This document shows, one piece after another, positions 55,869-64,000 of a stretch of 64,000 nt of DNA. The notes beneath the pieces are model-generated. The model was given only the letters and a program-made list of their open reading frames with translations. It was not told where the DNA came from and searched no databases. Both the position numbers and the translations under genes were made by a program. The stretch spans positions 372,001-436,000 of the forward strand of contig NZ_CP029684.2 of the NCBI RefSeq assembly GCF_004102045.2, read 5' to 3'. Position 1 is the first letter of the stretch. Every line of letters starts with the position of its first letter. Source of the DNA: Oenococcus sicerae. Its GTDB lineage: Bacteria > Bacillota > Bacilli > Lactobacillales > Lactobacillaceae.

Positions 55869-56727
55869 AATCAGTCCTCCAAACATCATTTTGATTCAGT
55901 GAAAGCAGCTGCAGCAACTCATCCGCTAATTTTTCTCGCGGCACGATTTCGTCTACAAAACCATTCTTCTGCAATTGTTCAGCACTTTGAAAATCATCTG
56001 GTAATTTTTGGTTCATGGTTTGTTCGATCACGCGACGACCCGCAAAACCGATCAAAGCTTTTGGCTCTGCGATCGTAATGTCAGCTTCCATAGCAAAGCT
56101 GGCCGTTACGCCGCCAGTCGTCGGATCAGTCAAAACCACTATGTATAAAAGACCTGCCGCTTTGTGGCGATTAACAGCTGCTGTCACTTTCGCCATTTGC
56201 ATCAAAGAACGAATGCCTTCTTGCATACGTGCACCGCCAGAAGCTGTAAATAAAATAACTGGCAATTCGTGAAGCGTTGCTCGTTCAAACAACCTTGCCA
56301 GTTTTTCACCTGTAATCATACCTAAACTGCCCATAATAAAATAAGGATCCATAATGCCTAAAGCAACGGATTTTTTTTCAAGAAGTGCCAAACCGGTCCA
56401 GACACTATCGTTTAATTTGGTTGTTTTCTGAGCATGCTGTAGTTTATCTGCATAACCCGGAAAATGAAGCGGGTCTTTTGTCACAAGATCCATATCCCAT
56501 TGGACATAATCTTTCGTCAAGAGTTTCAATCTTTTGTAAGCGGTTAGGCGAAAACCATAGCCACATTGCGGGCAGACATCGAAATTGCCAAAACGACGAT
56601 AGTAAAAACGGTTATGGCATTTAGGACATTCACGCCAGATTCCCAAGGGTATCTGTGTTGAATAGCGATTCAGCAGTTTATCAGTCTGCTGTTTTGAATA
56701 ATCTTTTAGGCGATCAAACCAAGTCAT
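55858..56727 (-). CDS. accD: Acetyl-CoA carboxylase carboxyltransferase subunit beta
   Basis: Partner of AccA. The 289-residue protein begins with a four-cysteine zinc ribbon (CPKCHNRF ... CPQCGYGF), followed by the carboxyltransferase domain with ASGGARMQEGI and TDPTTGGVTASFA. Overlaps accC and accA by a few bases. Confidence 0.95.
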   Translation of the reverse strand: MTWFDRLKDYSKQQTDKLLNRYSTQIPLGIWRECPKCHNRFYYRRFGNFDVCPQCGYGFRLTAYKRLKLLTKDYVQWDMDLVTKDPLHFPGYADKLQHAQKTTKLNDSVWTGLALLEKKSVALGIMDPYFIMGSLGMITGEKLARLFERATLHELPVILFTASGGARMQEGIRSLMQMAKVTAAVNRHKAAGLLYIVVLTDPTTGGVTASFAMEADITIAEPKALIGFAGRRVIEQTMNQKLPDDFQSAEQLQKNGFVDEIVPREKLADELLQLLSLNQNDVWRTDYGK

Positions 56728-58105
56728 TTATTTTCTCCTCGGCCAAGTGATCGATCCATGTTGGCAAAAAATCATCTTCAATATAATCAGTTGTTGCATT
56801 GCCGCTTACAACGGCGGGCGAATGCATCAAGGCTTGCTGAAATTTAATATTAGTCGTAACTCCTTCTATCGACATTTCCGACAACATGCGGTCCATGATC
56901 GCTAAAGCCTCTTGTCGAGTGGGACCGTGAGCAATTAATTTGGCGATCATCGAATCATAAAAAGGCGAAATAGTACTACCGGAATCAACGCCGGAATCAA
57001 CACGCGCGCCCGGGCAGCCGAGTGGGAAATGAAGCGACTTAATCCGGCCAGCCTGCGGTAGAAAATTGTGAACAGGATCTTCCGAGTTGATCCGACATTC
57101 AATAGCTGTACCATGAATGTGAATATTTGCCTGCGTCAATCCTAATTTTTCACCAGCGGCAACAGAAATCTGCATTTTGACTAAATCAATACCGGTCACC
57201 ATTTCCGTGATCGGATGTTCAACCTGCAAACGCGTATTCATTTCCATAAAATAAAAATGATGCTGTTTGTCCATTAAAAATTCAAAAGTACCGGTATTCA
57301 AATAATCGATCGTATCAGCCGCCTTTCTTGCAACCGACAATAGATAATCACGCTCAGATTGGTCTATAACAGAACACGGGCTTTCTTCCACCATTTTTTG
57401 GTGGCTTCGCTGCAGCGAACAATCACGTTCCGGGAAAGCCAGTACGTTACCAAAACAATCGCGCATAATTTGCACTTCAACATGCTTGGGTTCTTCGATA
57501 ATTTTTTCAATATACATTGATTGATCATCAAAAGACAATTCTGTTTCTCGTTGCGCAGCAGGGAATTTTTTCATGAGGTCCTTGCGATCTTTGATGACCC
57601 GAATACCCTTGCCACCGCCACCGGCCGCTGCTTTTAACATGATCGGATAATCAATTTTATCCGCTAGTGCCAAGGCCTGATCGATGCTCGTAATCGCTTC
57701 ATCGCTGCCAGGAATTACAGGAATGCCGTGCGCTTTCATCGTATTGCGAGCGTTGGATTTATTGCCCATTAACTCAATCGTGGCTTCTTTAGGACCGATG
57801 AAAACAACGCCGCATTCAGCACAAACCCTGGCAAATTCGGCATTTTCAGATAAAAAACCAAATCCAGGATGGATCGCATCAGCACCAGAAAGAACGGCGG
57901 CACTGACAATGTTTTGAATATTAAGGTAGGAATCTTTAGGCTGCGGTCCACCAATGCAAACAGCGATATCTGCTAATTTAACAAATAAGCTGTCTCGATC
58001 AGCTGTCGAATAAACAGCAACTGATTCAATTTGCATTTCGCGCAATGCTCGAATAATCCGAACCGCTATTTCACCACGGTTAGCAATCAAAACACGTTTA
58101 AACAT
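56714..58105 (-). CDS. accC: Biotin carboxylase subunit of acetyl-CoA carboxylase
   Basis: Carboxylates the biotin on AccB using ATP and bicarbonate. The 463-residue ATP-grasp enzyme has the glycine-rich loop KAAAGGGGKGIR, the MEMNTRLQVEHPITE active-site motif and the N-terminal RVLIANRGEIAVRIIRA. Part of the fab/acc operon. Confidence 0.96.
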   Translation of the reverse strand: MFKRVLIANRGEIAVRIIRALREMQIESVAVYSTADRDSLFVKLADIAVCIGGPQPKDSYLNIQNIVSAAVLSGADAIHPGFGFLSENAEFARVCAECGVVFIGPKEATIELMGNKSNARNTMKAHGIPVIPGSDEAITSIDQALALADKIDYPIMLKAAAGGGGKGIRVIKDRKDLMKKFPAAQRETELSFDDQSMYIEKIIEEPKHVEVQIMRDCFGNVLAFPERDCSLQRSHQKMVEESPCSVIDQSERDYLLSVARKAADTIDYLNTGTFEFLMDKQHHFYFMEMNTRLQVEHPITEMVTGIDLVKMQISVAAGEKLGLTQANIHIHGTAIECRINSEDPVHNFLPQAGRIKSLHFPLGCPGARVDSGVDSGSTISPFYDSMIAKLIAHGPTRQEALAIMDRMLSEMSIEGVTTNIKFQQALMHSPAVVSGNATTDYIEDDFLPTWIDHLAEEKINDLV

Positions 58106-58115
58106 TTAATTTACC

Positions 58116-58553
58116 TCACTCGATCAGAAAAAGTAGCTCTGCGGAACAGGCTTTTTCACCGTCAACCGTTGCCAATGCATGAGCACTGCCAATGTTGTCC
58201 TTTAATTTATCTAAAGTCACTTCCAACTTTAAAGTGTCGCCAGGACGTACCATACGGCGGAACTTCACTTTATCCACACCGCCAAAATAAGGCGTTTTCC
58301 CTGCAAAACGATCCATTTTCAACAGCGCGATCGCACCGGCTTGAGCCAATGATTCAACAATTAAAACACCTGGCATAACTGGGTTTCCCGGAAAATGTCC
58401 TTGAAAAAACTCTTCATTGATCGTGACATTTTTTTGTGCCGTAATGCGTTCTCCTGGCACTAATTCCAAAACACGATCAACCATCAGCATCGGGTATCGG
58501 TGAGGCAAAACGGCCTGAATATCAGTCGCTGTCATTACAATTTCTTCTGTCAT
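58116..58553 (-). CDS. fabZ: 3-hydroxyacyl-ACP dehydratase
   Basis: Removes water from 3-hydroxyacyl-ACP in chain elongation. The 145-residue hot-dog protein has catalytic His53 in [12 protein letters not shown] and Glu68 in VESLAQAG. It overlaps accB by 4 bp. Whether it also isomerises the double bond to make unsaturated chains, as some lactic FabZ/FabM homologues do, is not clear from sequence. Confidence 0.95.
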   Translation of the reverse strand: MTEEIVMTATDIQAVLPHRYPMLMVDRVLELVPGERITAQKNVTINEEFFQGHFPGNPVMPGVLIVESLAQAGAIALLKMDRFAGKTPYFGGVDKVKFRRMVRPGDTLKLEVTLDKLKDNIGSAHALATVDGEKACSAELLFLIE

Positions 58554-59038
58554 TTTGATTCCTCCTTTTGTAGCTTGACCAAAGGCTGATCATAGTCAAC
58601 CATTGATTCATTATCGATTAAAATTTCGCACACTTTGCCGCTGACTGAACTCTTGATTTCCGTCATCATTTTCATGGCTTCAATCAGACAGACAACATCC
58701 CCGGCCTGGACTTGATCGCCCACTTTCACATAGGGATCAGCTTTTGGATCAGCTTGCAGGTAAGCTACACCAACTAAAGGCGAGTTAATCGTAGTTGTTT
58801 GCTGGTCATCAATTTTTTTAGCAACTTGAGTGTCGGTTTTCGTCGTCGCTAGGTCGTCTGATGGTTCATCCGATGCCGGCTTCGTTTTTGAAACAGGATT
58901 CTTTGCTGTTTCGTTTTTAGCATGATTCTCTGTATTCTTTGACAAATAAAGATCAACACCGTTAACTGACAAACTGAATTCACGAATTGAACTTTGATTG
59001 ATCTGTTCGATCAAATCTTTGATCGTTTTCTCGTCCAC
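58550..59038 (-). CDS. accB: Biotin carboxyl carrier protein of acetyl-CoA carboxylase
   Basis: Carries the biotin between AccC and AccA/D. The 162-residue protein ends in a biotinyl domain with the EAMKMM motif; Lys123 is the biotinylation site. A long acidic/Thr-rich linker (residues 40-82) joins it to an N-terminal helix. It overlaps fabF by one base. Confidence 0.95.
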   Translation of the reverse strand: MDEKTIKDLIEQINQSSIREFSLSVNGVDLYLSKNTENHAKNETAKNPVSKTKPASDEPSDDLATTKTDTQVAKKIDDQQTTTINSPLVGVAYLQADPKADPYVKVGDQVQAGDVVCLIEAMKMMTEIKSSVSGKVCEILIDNESMVDYDQPLVKLQKEESK

Positions 59039-60273
59039 TAGTCATCGCTCCATTTTTTGAAAGCCAAAACCGCATTATGACCGCCAAAACCAAAAGAGTT
59101 ACTAATGGCATAATCGACCTGCGTCTCAGCATTGTCTTCTGTCACCAGATTTACTGGACAGGCTGGATCTTGTTCCGTAATGCCGACATTGACTGGCAGC
59201 TGGCCATCGCTTAAAGCCGTAGCAGTCGCAATGGCTTCGATCGCACCGGCTGCTCCCAACAAATGACCCGTCATTGATTTAGAACTGCTGACAAGAACTG
59301 ACGATGCATCACCAAATAATTGGTTGATCGCAGTTGACTCAGCTGAATCATTAGCACCAGTTGCGGTTCCATGAGCGTTGATATAGCCGACTTGTTCTGT
59401 TTGCAAACCAGCTTCTTTGATAGCCAATTTCATAGCTCTAGCGGCTTGTGTACCAGCTGGATCGGGGCTTGTAATATGATAAGCATCTTCAGTTGCACCA
59501 TAACCAACTAGCTCCCCCAAAATATGGGCGCCGCGTGCCTGAGCATGTTCCAGCGATTCCAAAACTAGTGTTCCAGCACCTTCACCCATAACAAAACCAT
59601 TGCGGTTTTTGTCAAAGGGCAGCGATGCTTTAGTTGGATCGGTCGACTTGGATAACGTTGAAAGTGCAGCAAAACCGCTAATACCGATTTCATTGATCGA
59701 AGCTTCCGAACCGCCTGTCAGCATGACATCTGCACGACCAGACTGAATGACTCTGAATGCCTCGCCAATTGCGTTAGCACCCGATGAGCAAGCTGTCACA
59801 ATTGTCATACAAACATTTTGTGCATTAAAATGGATGGCCAAATTACCAGAAGCCATATTGGCTATTGAATTAGGTACAAACATTGGTGAAACACGATCAT
59901 CGCCAAGGTCATGCATACGAATAACTTGTTCTTGAATTGTTGTTAAACCACCAATTCCAGAACCATAAATCACACCAAAAGCTTCCGGATCAGGAGCATT
60001 TTCTGTTAAACCAGCCTGTTCAAAAGCTTCTAGGGCTGAATAAACAGCAAATTGTGAAAAACGATCCATTCGTTTCAAATCTTTTTTTCGAAGACGAATG
60101 AGCGGATCGAAACCAGCTGCTTCTCCAGCCAAACTAACGCCAGTAGCGCTTGGATCAAAAGTCGAGATCGGGCGAAAACCAACTCGCTGCTGGCGTAAAC
60201 CTGCAATGAATTCGGCAACCGAACTGCCAAGGGGCGTTACAGCTCCCATACCGGTAATTACTACTCTTGTCAT
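59038..60273 (-). CDS. fabF: 3-oxoacyl-ACP synthase II
   Basis: Condenses malonyl-ACP with growing acyl-ACP. The 411-residue protein has the Cys-His-His triad: TACSSGANAIG, NAHGTATGAND and KSMTGHLLGAAGAIE. I start at ATG 60273, preceded by GGAGG; a start four codons earlier would fall in the ribosome-binding site. Confidence 0.95.
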   Translation of the reverse strand: MTRVVITGMGAVTPLGSSVAEFIAGLRQQRVGFRPISTFDPSATGVSLAGEAAGFDPLIRLRKKDLKRMDRFSQFAVYSALEAFEQAGLTENAPDPEAFGVIYGSGIGGLTTIQEQVIRMHDLGDDRVSPMFVPNSIANMASGNLAIHFNAQNVCMTIVTACSSGANAIGEAFRVIQSGRADVMLTGGSEASINEIGISGFAALSTLSKSTDPTKASLPFDKNRNGFVMGEGAGTLVLESLEHAQARGAHILGELVGYGATEDAYHITSPDPAGTQAARAMKLAIKEAGLQTEQVGYINAHGTATGANDSAESTAINQLFGDASSVLVSSSKSMTGHLLGAAGAIEAIATATALSDGQLPVNVGITEQDPACPVNLVTEDNAETQVDYAISNSFGFGGHNAVLAFKKWSDD

Positions 60274-60299
60274 AAGTTCCTCCATTTGTCTAAAATCAT

Positions 60300-61031
60300 T
60301 TAAACCATTGTTAAACCGCCGTCAACTGTGACGACTTGGCCCGTTATGTAATCATTTTCTGCTAAAAAAACCGCCGTTTGAGCAACAACTCTTGGTGAAC
60401 CGAAATCACCTAGCGGAATCTGTTCTTTTAATTGTGCCTGTGTTTTTTCAGCTAAGACAGAAACCATATCCGTCTGGATCATGCCTGGCGCAATCGCATT
60501 ACAGCGTACATGCCGCCTAGCCGCTTCTCTGGCAAGCGTTTTCGTCATGCCGATTAAACCAGCTTTGCTGGCAGCGTAATTGATCTGACCAATATTGCCT
60601 ACCAAACCAACAACACTAGCAAGATTAATAATGCTGCCGCTGCGCTGATGATACATAGGCTTTAAAGCTGCTTGGCTAACATTAAAGCTGCCGACTAAAT
60701 TAACTTCGATCGGGGCTTTAAAATCCTCTAAAGACATACGATTAGCCAACATATCCCGTGTAATTCCTGCATTATTGACCAGTACATCCAGTTGCCCCAA
60801 GTGTTCGATCGTTCGGCTGACCAACGCTTGTGCCTGTGTTTGGTCTGCCACATCACCAATGATCGCCAAGACACGTTTGGAATCTGGAAAATGTGCAAGC
60901 ACATCGTCGGACACTGCTTTGCGGCCATTGATCACAACACGACATCCAGCTGCATAAAAAGCTTCAGCAATTGCTAGACCAATGCCGCGCGTACTACCCG
61001 TAACTAAAACTGTTTTACCTTGTAAATCCAT
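60300..61031 (-). CDS. fabG: 3-oxoacyl-ACP reductase
   Basis: NADPH-dependent reduction of 3-oxoacyl-ACP. The 243-residue short-chain dehydrogenase has TGSTRGIG for cofactor binding, NNAG and the YAASKAG catalytic motif. ATG 61031 follows AAGGAG. Lies between fabD and fabF. Confidence 0.95.
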   Translation of the reverse strand: MDLQGKTVLVTGSTRGIGLAIAEAFYAAGCRVVINGRKAVSDDVLAHFPDSKRVLAIIGDVADQTQAQALVSRTIEHLGQLDVLVNNAGITRDMLANRMSLEDFKAPIEVNLVGSFNVSQAALKPMYHQRSGSIINLASVVGLVGNIGQINYAASKAGLIGMTKTLAREAARRHVRCNAIAPGMIQTDMVSVLAEKTQAQLKEQIPLGDFGSPRVVAQTAVFLAENDYITGQVVTVDGGLTMV

Positions 61032-61045
61032 CAAATAGGGTCTCC

Positions 61046-61987
61046 TTAGTTCGATACGCTATTTAAAGCTGAAACTGCTGCATTTAAAGAATCAGCATCG
61101 CTAACAGCATAATAGCCTTCAAGTTTCAAAGTTTTTTTCGCAAAACTCGTCAATGAATGTCCAGGGCCTAATTCGATCACGGTCGTGACACCTAAACCAC
61201 CCATTTGCAGCAGGCAATCTGTAAAACGCGTTGCTTGTACCATTTGTTTGGCCAAAGTCTCTTTGATCGTCTTTTTCGTAAATGCCTGACCAGTTGTATT
61301 GCTAATAACTGGTATTTCCGGCTCAGACACAGCTGCTGATTGTAATTCAGTTACAAACTGCTGATTCGCAGAAGCCATCAAAGGTGTATGGAAAGCACCA
61401 CTGACAGGCAAGTCGACAATGCGTGCGATACCTTGCTTATGCAGCTCGCCAACGGCCAGCAGAACAGCTTTTTTTTCGCCGCCAATAACAGTCTGTTTTG
61501 GATAATTGTAGTTAGCCGTTTGCACGATCAAACCAGTTTCGCCAGCAACTTCTTGGCAGACTCGTTCAATCAAATCTGTATCTTGGCTCATAACCGCGGC
61601 CATGGCACCTGGAAAATGTTCGCTTGCATCCTGCATCAACTGACCACGTTTTGTGATCAATTGAAAACCGGTTGGCCAATCCAATCCTTTTCCGGCAATC
61701 AAAGCACTGTACTCGCCCAAACTCAAACCAGCCAAAGCAACAGCATCAGGCAGCTGCTTTGAAATGACACTATGCAGAGCTAGACTCAAGGTCAAGATAG
61801 CCGGTTGGGCAAAACGTGTCTGTGATAAACGCTGATCGCCGCTAGCCCAAAGCTGCCATAGATCAGTGTCGAATTCCGTGCTGGCATCATCGAAAATCTG
61901 TCTGAACTGGACTGAATTTTTGTAGAGTGTGTCATCAAGTGGCTCAATTTTCCCACCTTGACCACTGAATAAATAAGCAATTTTAAT
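61046..61987 (-). CDS. fabD: Malonyl-CoA:ACP transacylase, probable ATT start
   Basis: Loads malonyl onto ACP. The family N-terminus KIAYLFSGQGGK is present in frame directly after an ATT codon at 61985-61987, where other FabD proteins have ATG; no ATG, GTG or TTG occurs in frame between the fabK end and this point. AGGGGG lies 8 nt upstream, so the ATT is the likely initiator. The 313-residue product includes the nucleophile GLSLGEYS and the SGAFHTPLM histidine. A start at the first later start codon would remove the GQGG motif. The ATT overlaps the fabK stop (CATTAA). Confidence 0.88.
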   Translation of the reverse strand: MKIAYLFSGQGGKIEPLDDTLYKNSVQFRQIFDDASTEFDTDLWQLWASGDQRLSQTRFAQPAILTLSLALHSVISKQLPDAVALAGLSLGEYSALIAGKGLDWPTGFQLITKRGQLMQDASEHFPGAMAAVMSQDTDLIERVCQEVAGETGLIVQTANYNYPKQTVIGGEKKAVLLAVGELHKQGIARIVDLPVSGAFHTPLMASANQQFVTELQSAAVSEPEIPVISNTTGQAFTKKTIKETLAKQMVQATRFTDCLLQMGGLGVTTVIELGPGHSLTSFAKKTLKLEGYYAVSDADSLNAAVSALNSVSN

Positions 61988-62939
61988 GAGCGTAGCCCCC
62001 TAATGTTTTATCAGCTTGATTTGTGACTTCTTCAAGAATTTCGGCCACAGTCTGTTCCTTATTGACTAATCCAGAAATTTCACCAGCCATGTATGAACCC
62101 GTGACTGGATCGCCTGTTTGAACAGCCCTGCGCAGACTGCCATTGCCTAATTCTTCGACACCGCTGAAATCGGGTTCAGTCTTTTGTGCTTCAGTCTTTT
62201 CATGGCGAATAAAGTCAACAGACATTTTATTTTTCAATACACGTGCTGGATGCCCCGCATATTTTCCAGTAACTAAAGTATCAATATCCTTGGCTTTTAA
62301 AACAGCTTCCTTATATTGCGGATGAATATGGCATTCCTCAGCTACAAGAAAACGCGTTCCCATCTGGACACCTTGAGCACCCAGCATCAAAGAAGCAGCT
62401 AAACCACGGCCATCGCCAATACCACCAGCAGCGATGACTGGAATATCAACAGCATCAACAACTTGTGGCACTAATGCCATGGTCGTCATGCGGCCGATAT
62501 GCCCACCGGATTCCATACCTTCAGCAATCACAGCATCCACACCCTCACGTGCCATAATACGTGCCATCCCTGTGGAAGGTACGACTGGGATCACTCGAAT
62601 ATTTGCTTTTTGAAAACTACCAAGGTATTCTGACGGGTTGCCGGCACCAGTTGTCACAAGAGCGACCGAATTTTTTTCTTCTAAAATGACTTTGATCACT
62701 TCTTTAACATGTGGTGATAACAGCATGACATTGATGCCAAAAGGTCTGTTCGTAAGCGACTTGGCTACTTCAATTTCATGACGGACAATATCCGCCGAAG
62801 CATGACCGGAACCAATAATGCCCATGCCTCCTGCATTTGAAACCGCTGCTGCCAAACGACCATCAGCAACCCATGCCATTCCGCCTTGAAAAATCGGATA
62901 GCGCAAATCCAATGATTTGAAAAATGGGCTTAATTCCAT
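61983..62939 (-). CDS. fabK: Enoyl-ACP reductase II (FabK)
   Basis: An FMN-dependent enoyl-ACP reductase, the triclosan-resistant type used instead of FabI. The 318-residue TIM-barrel protein has PIFQGGMAWVADGRLAAAVS, VIAEGMESGGHIG and the GGIGDGRGLAASLMLGA phosphate/FMN motif. It follows acpP at 5 nt and runs into fabD. Confidence 0.93.
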   Translation of the reverse strand: MELSPFFKSLDLRYPIFQGGMAWVADGRLAAAVSNAGGMGIIGSGHASADIVRHEIEVAKSLTNRPFGINVMLLSPHVKEVIKVILEEKNSVALVTTGAGNPSEYLGSFQKANIRVIPVVPSTGMARIMAREGVDAVIAEGMESGGHIGRMTTMALVPQVVDAVDIPVIAAGGIGDGRGLAASLMLGAQGVQMGTRFLVAEECHIHPQYKEAVLKAKDIDTLVTGKYAGHPARVLKNKMSVDFIRHEKTEAQKTEPDFSGVEELGNGSLRRAVQTGDPVTGSYMAGEISGLVNKEQTVAEILEEVTNQADKTLGGYAH

Positions 62940-62944
62940 AGTGA

Positions 62945-63196
62945 TTATTCTCCTTTAGGGCTAGCTAACTGTTTCTCAACAAAATCAACCAGATCACCAA
63001 CTGTGTTCAAGTTCTCTTCAACTTCGATCTTAACGTCCAATTGATCTTCAATTTCATTCATGACCTCAAAAATATCCAGACTATCAGCATCAAGATCCTT
63101 CTTAATATCGGTTGTCATTGTGATCTTGCTTTCGTCTTCGCCAGTCTGATCAGCGATAATTGCTTTTACTTTATTGAATAATTCTTCTTTTGACAT
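62945..63196 (-). CDS. acpP: Acyl carrier protein
   Basis: Carries acyl intermediates on a phosphopantetheine arm. The 83-residue acidic four-helix protein has the attachment serine in DLDADSLDIFEVM. ATG 63196 follows GGAGG at 8 nt. Confidence 0.96.
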   Translation of the reverse strand: MSKEELFNKVKAIIADQTGEDESKITMTTDIKKDLDADSLDIFEVMNEIEDQLDVKIEVEENLNTVGDLVDFVEKQLASPKGE

Positions 63197-63226
63197 TTGT
63201 ATGTCCTCCAAAATTTAATGATGTTT

Positions 63227-64000
63227 CTAATATTTATAAACAATGCTGCCAACACTCAAACCGGCACCAAAGCCGCTTAAAACTAGCAATTGGCCGGGCT
63301 GAATAACAGCAGAACGTACCATTTCGTCCAATAAAATCGGAATACTGGCGGCTGATGTATTGCCATAATGACTGACATTACTGAGAAAACGCTCGGCAGG
63401 CTGCTGTAATAGATCGGCTGCCTTATCAATGATCCGTTGATTAGCCTGATGCAGCAGAAAATAATCAACATCAGCCAAATCATTCGGAATTTTATCCAAA
63501 GCACGTTTGATAGAAGCCGCCACCTGCCGTGTAGCAAAGGAATAGACAGCGTGCCCATCCATGTGAAAATAACGGCTTTCATGCTTGGGCTGATGCCAAA
63601 CTTCCGAAGACCATAAGTGTCCAGCAGTTAAAGCATCGGCTTGATCAGCAAAGGTTTTCAAATCGGCAGCTAATAATCTTTTTGGTCCGTCGACAGCCTT
63701 TATTAGGACGCCGCCAGCACCATCGCCGAATAACACGGCCGTACTGCGATCCTGCCAATCAATCAATTTCGATAGCGTTTCAGACCCGATCACAACGCCA
63801 TAATCAGCATCCAGGGTGTTGATCAAACCATCAGCCAGGGTCAGTGCGTAAACGAAGCCTGAACAGGCCACATTGACATCCAAAGCAAAAGCATTAGTTA
63901 ATCCGGCTGCAACGATGGCTTCAGCGGCCATTGAAGGCGCCATTTGATCCGGACTCATGCTGGCGACGATCACAAATCCAATCTGGTCAGCTGCAACCCC
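63227..64000 (-). CDS. fabH: 3-oxoacyl-ACP synthase III, 5' end outside window
   Basis: Starts fatty acid synthesis by condensing an acyl-CoA with malonyl-ACP. The visible 257 C-terminal residues include the active-site cysteine in NVACSGFVYAL, the histidine in FLLHQANQRIID and asparagine in SHYGNTSAASIP. The frame stays open to the right edge, so the start lies beyond the window. Leads the fab/acc genes here. Confidence 0.94.
   Translation of the reverse strand, partial: GVAADQIGFVIVASMSPDQMAPSMAAEAIVAAGLTNAFALDVNVACSGFVYALTLADGLINTLDADYGVVIGSETLSKLIDWQDRSTAVLFGDGAGGVLIKAVDGPKRLLAADLKTFADQADALTAGHLWSSEVWHQPKHESRYFHMDGHAVYSFATRQVAASIKRALDKIPNDLADVDYFLLHQANQRIIDKAADLLQQPAERFLSNVSHYGNTSAASIPILLDEMVRSAVIQPGQLLVLSGFGAGLSVGSIVYKY

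Noticed and set aside
61792-61980. Separate 62-codon minus-strand ORF between fabD and fabK
   Set aside because: It is the wrong frame over the 5' part of fabD; the fabD frame continues through it to an ATT start.

Overview
The window reads as a chromosome segment of a low-GC lactic acid bacterium of the Leuconostocaceae, most likely an Oenococcus. The strongest clue is a malolactic operon (malolactic enzyme at 42352-43977, malate permease at 41408-42352, divergent LysR regulator at 44060-44950) whose enzyme closely matches the O. oeni protein as I remember it. The differences suggest a relative rather than O. oeni itself; the species is inference. The core genes are intact and compactly packed, whereas 28.4-41.3 kb and 49-50.6 kb are full of broken genes.

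Layout. 1-5 kb: end of a multidrug MFS pump, a YczE-like membrane protein, msrA and a three-gene ECF vitamin/metal importer. 5-12.5 kb: glmU-purR, then aspartokinase, threonine synthase, homoserine dehydrogenase and homoserine kinase (aspartate to threonine). 12.5-24.6 kb: veg, rsmA, rnmV, tatD, a lactate/hydroxyacid dehydrogenase, an aldo-keto reductase, msrB, lplA, an esterase, a HAD phosphatase, cysS, a sugar porter and a FemX-like peptidoglycan bridge enzyme. 24.7-28.4 kb: two regulator-transporter pairs (MarR with a CDF transporter, TetR with a DHA2 pump), each with clear palindromic operators.

28.4-37 kb is an accessory patchwork. It has a duplicated two-gene module (a large glycoside-hydrolase-like protein plus a two-TM partner; one large gene is split by a stop codon, the other reduced to its 3' end), remains of a bacteriocin-type ABC exporter, an immunity-like gene with a poly-A frameshift, an ArsR-controlled group and a penicillin-binding-type carboxypeptidase. 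37.1-41.4 kb holds the most unusual locus: a degenerate class III/IV-type lanthipeptide synthetase (LanKC) followed by a broken ABC transporter. This segment is flanked by a 29/30-nt direct repeat of the mleP 3' end. A paralogous ABC transporter, also broken, lies at 49-50.6 kb, so the malolactic genes sit between two direct ABC repeats.

41.4-48.9 kb: malolactic operon, mleR-brkB, and a sugar ABC importer with a CcpA-type cre site and no ATPase gene of its own. 50.6-55 kb: a tyrosine-phosphatase-like protein, upp, tsaC, prmC, prfA. 55-64 kb: the type II fatty acid cluster in transcription order fabH-acpP-fabK-fabD-fabG-fabF-accB-fabZ-accC-accD-accA, which makes malonyl-CoA and elongates acyl chains. 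fabD appears to start at ATT, and hom appears to be transcribed without a leader. No rRNA, tRNA, CRISPR array or transposase was found.
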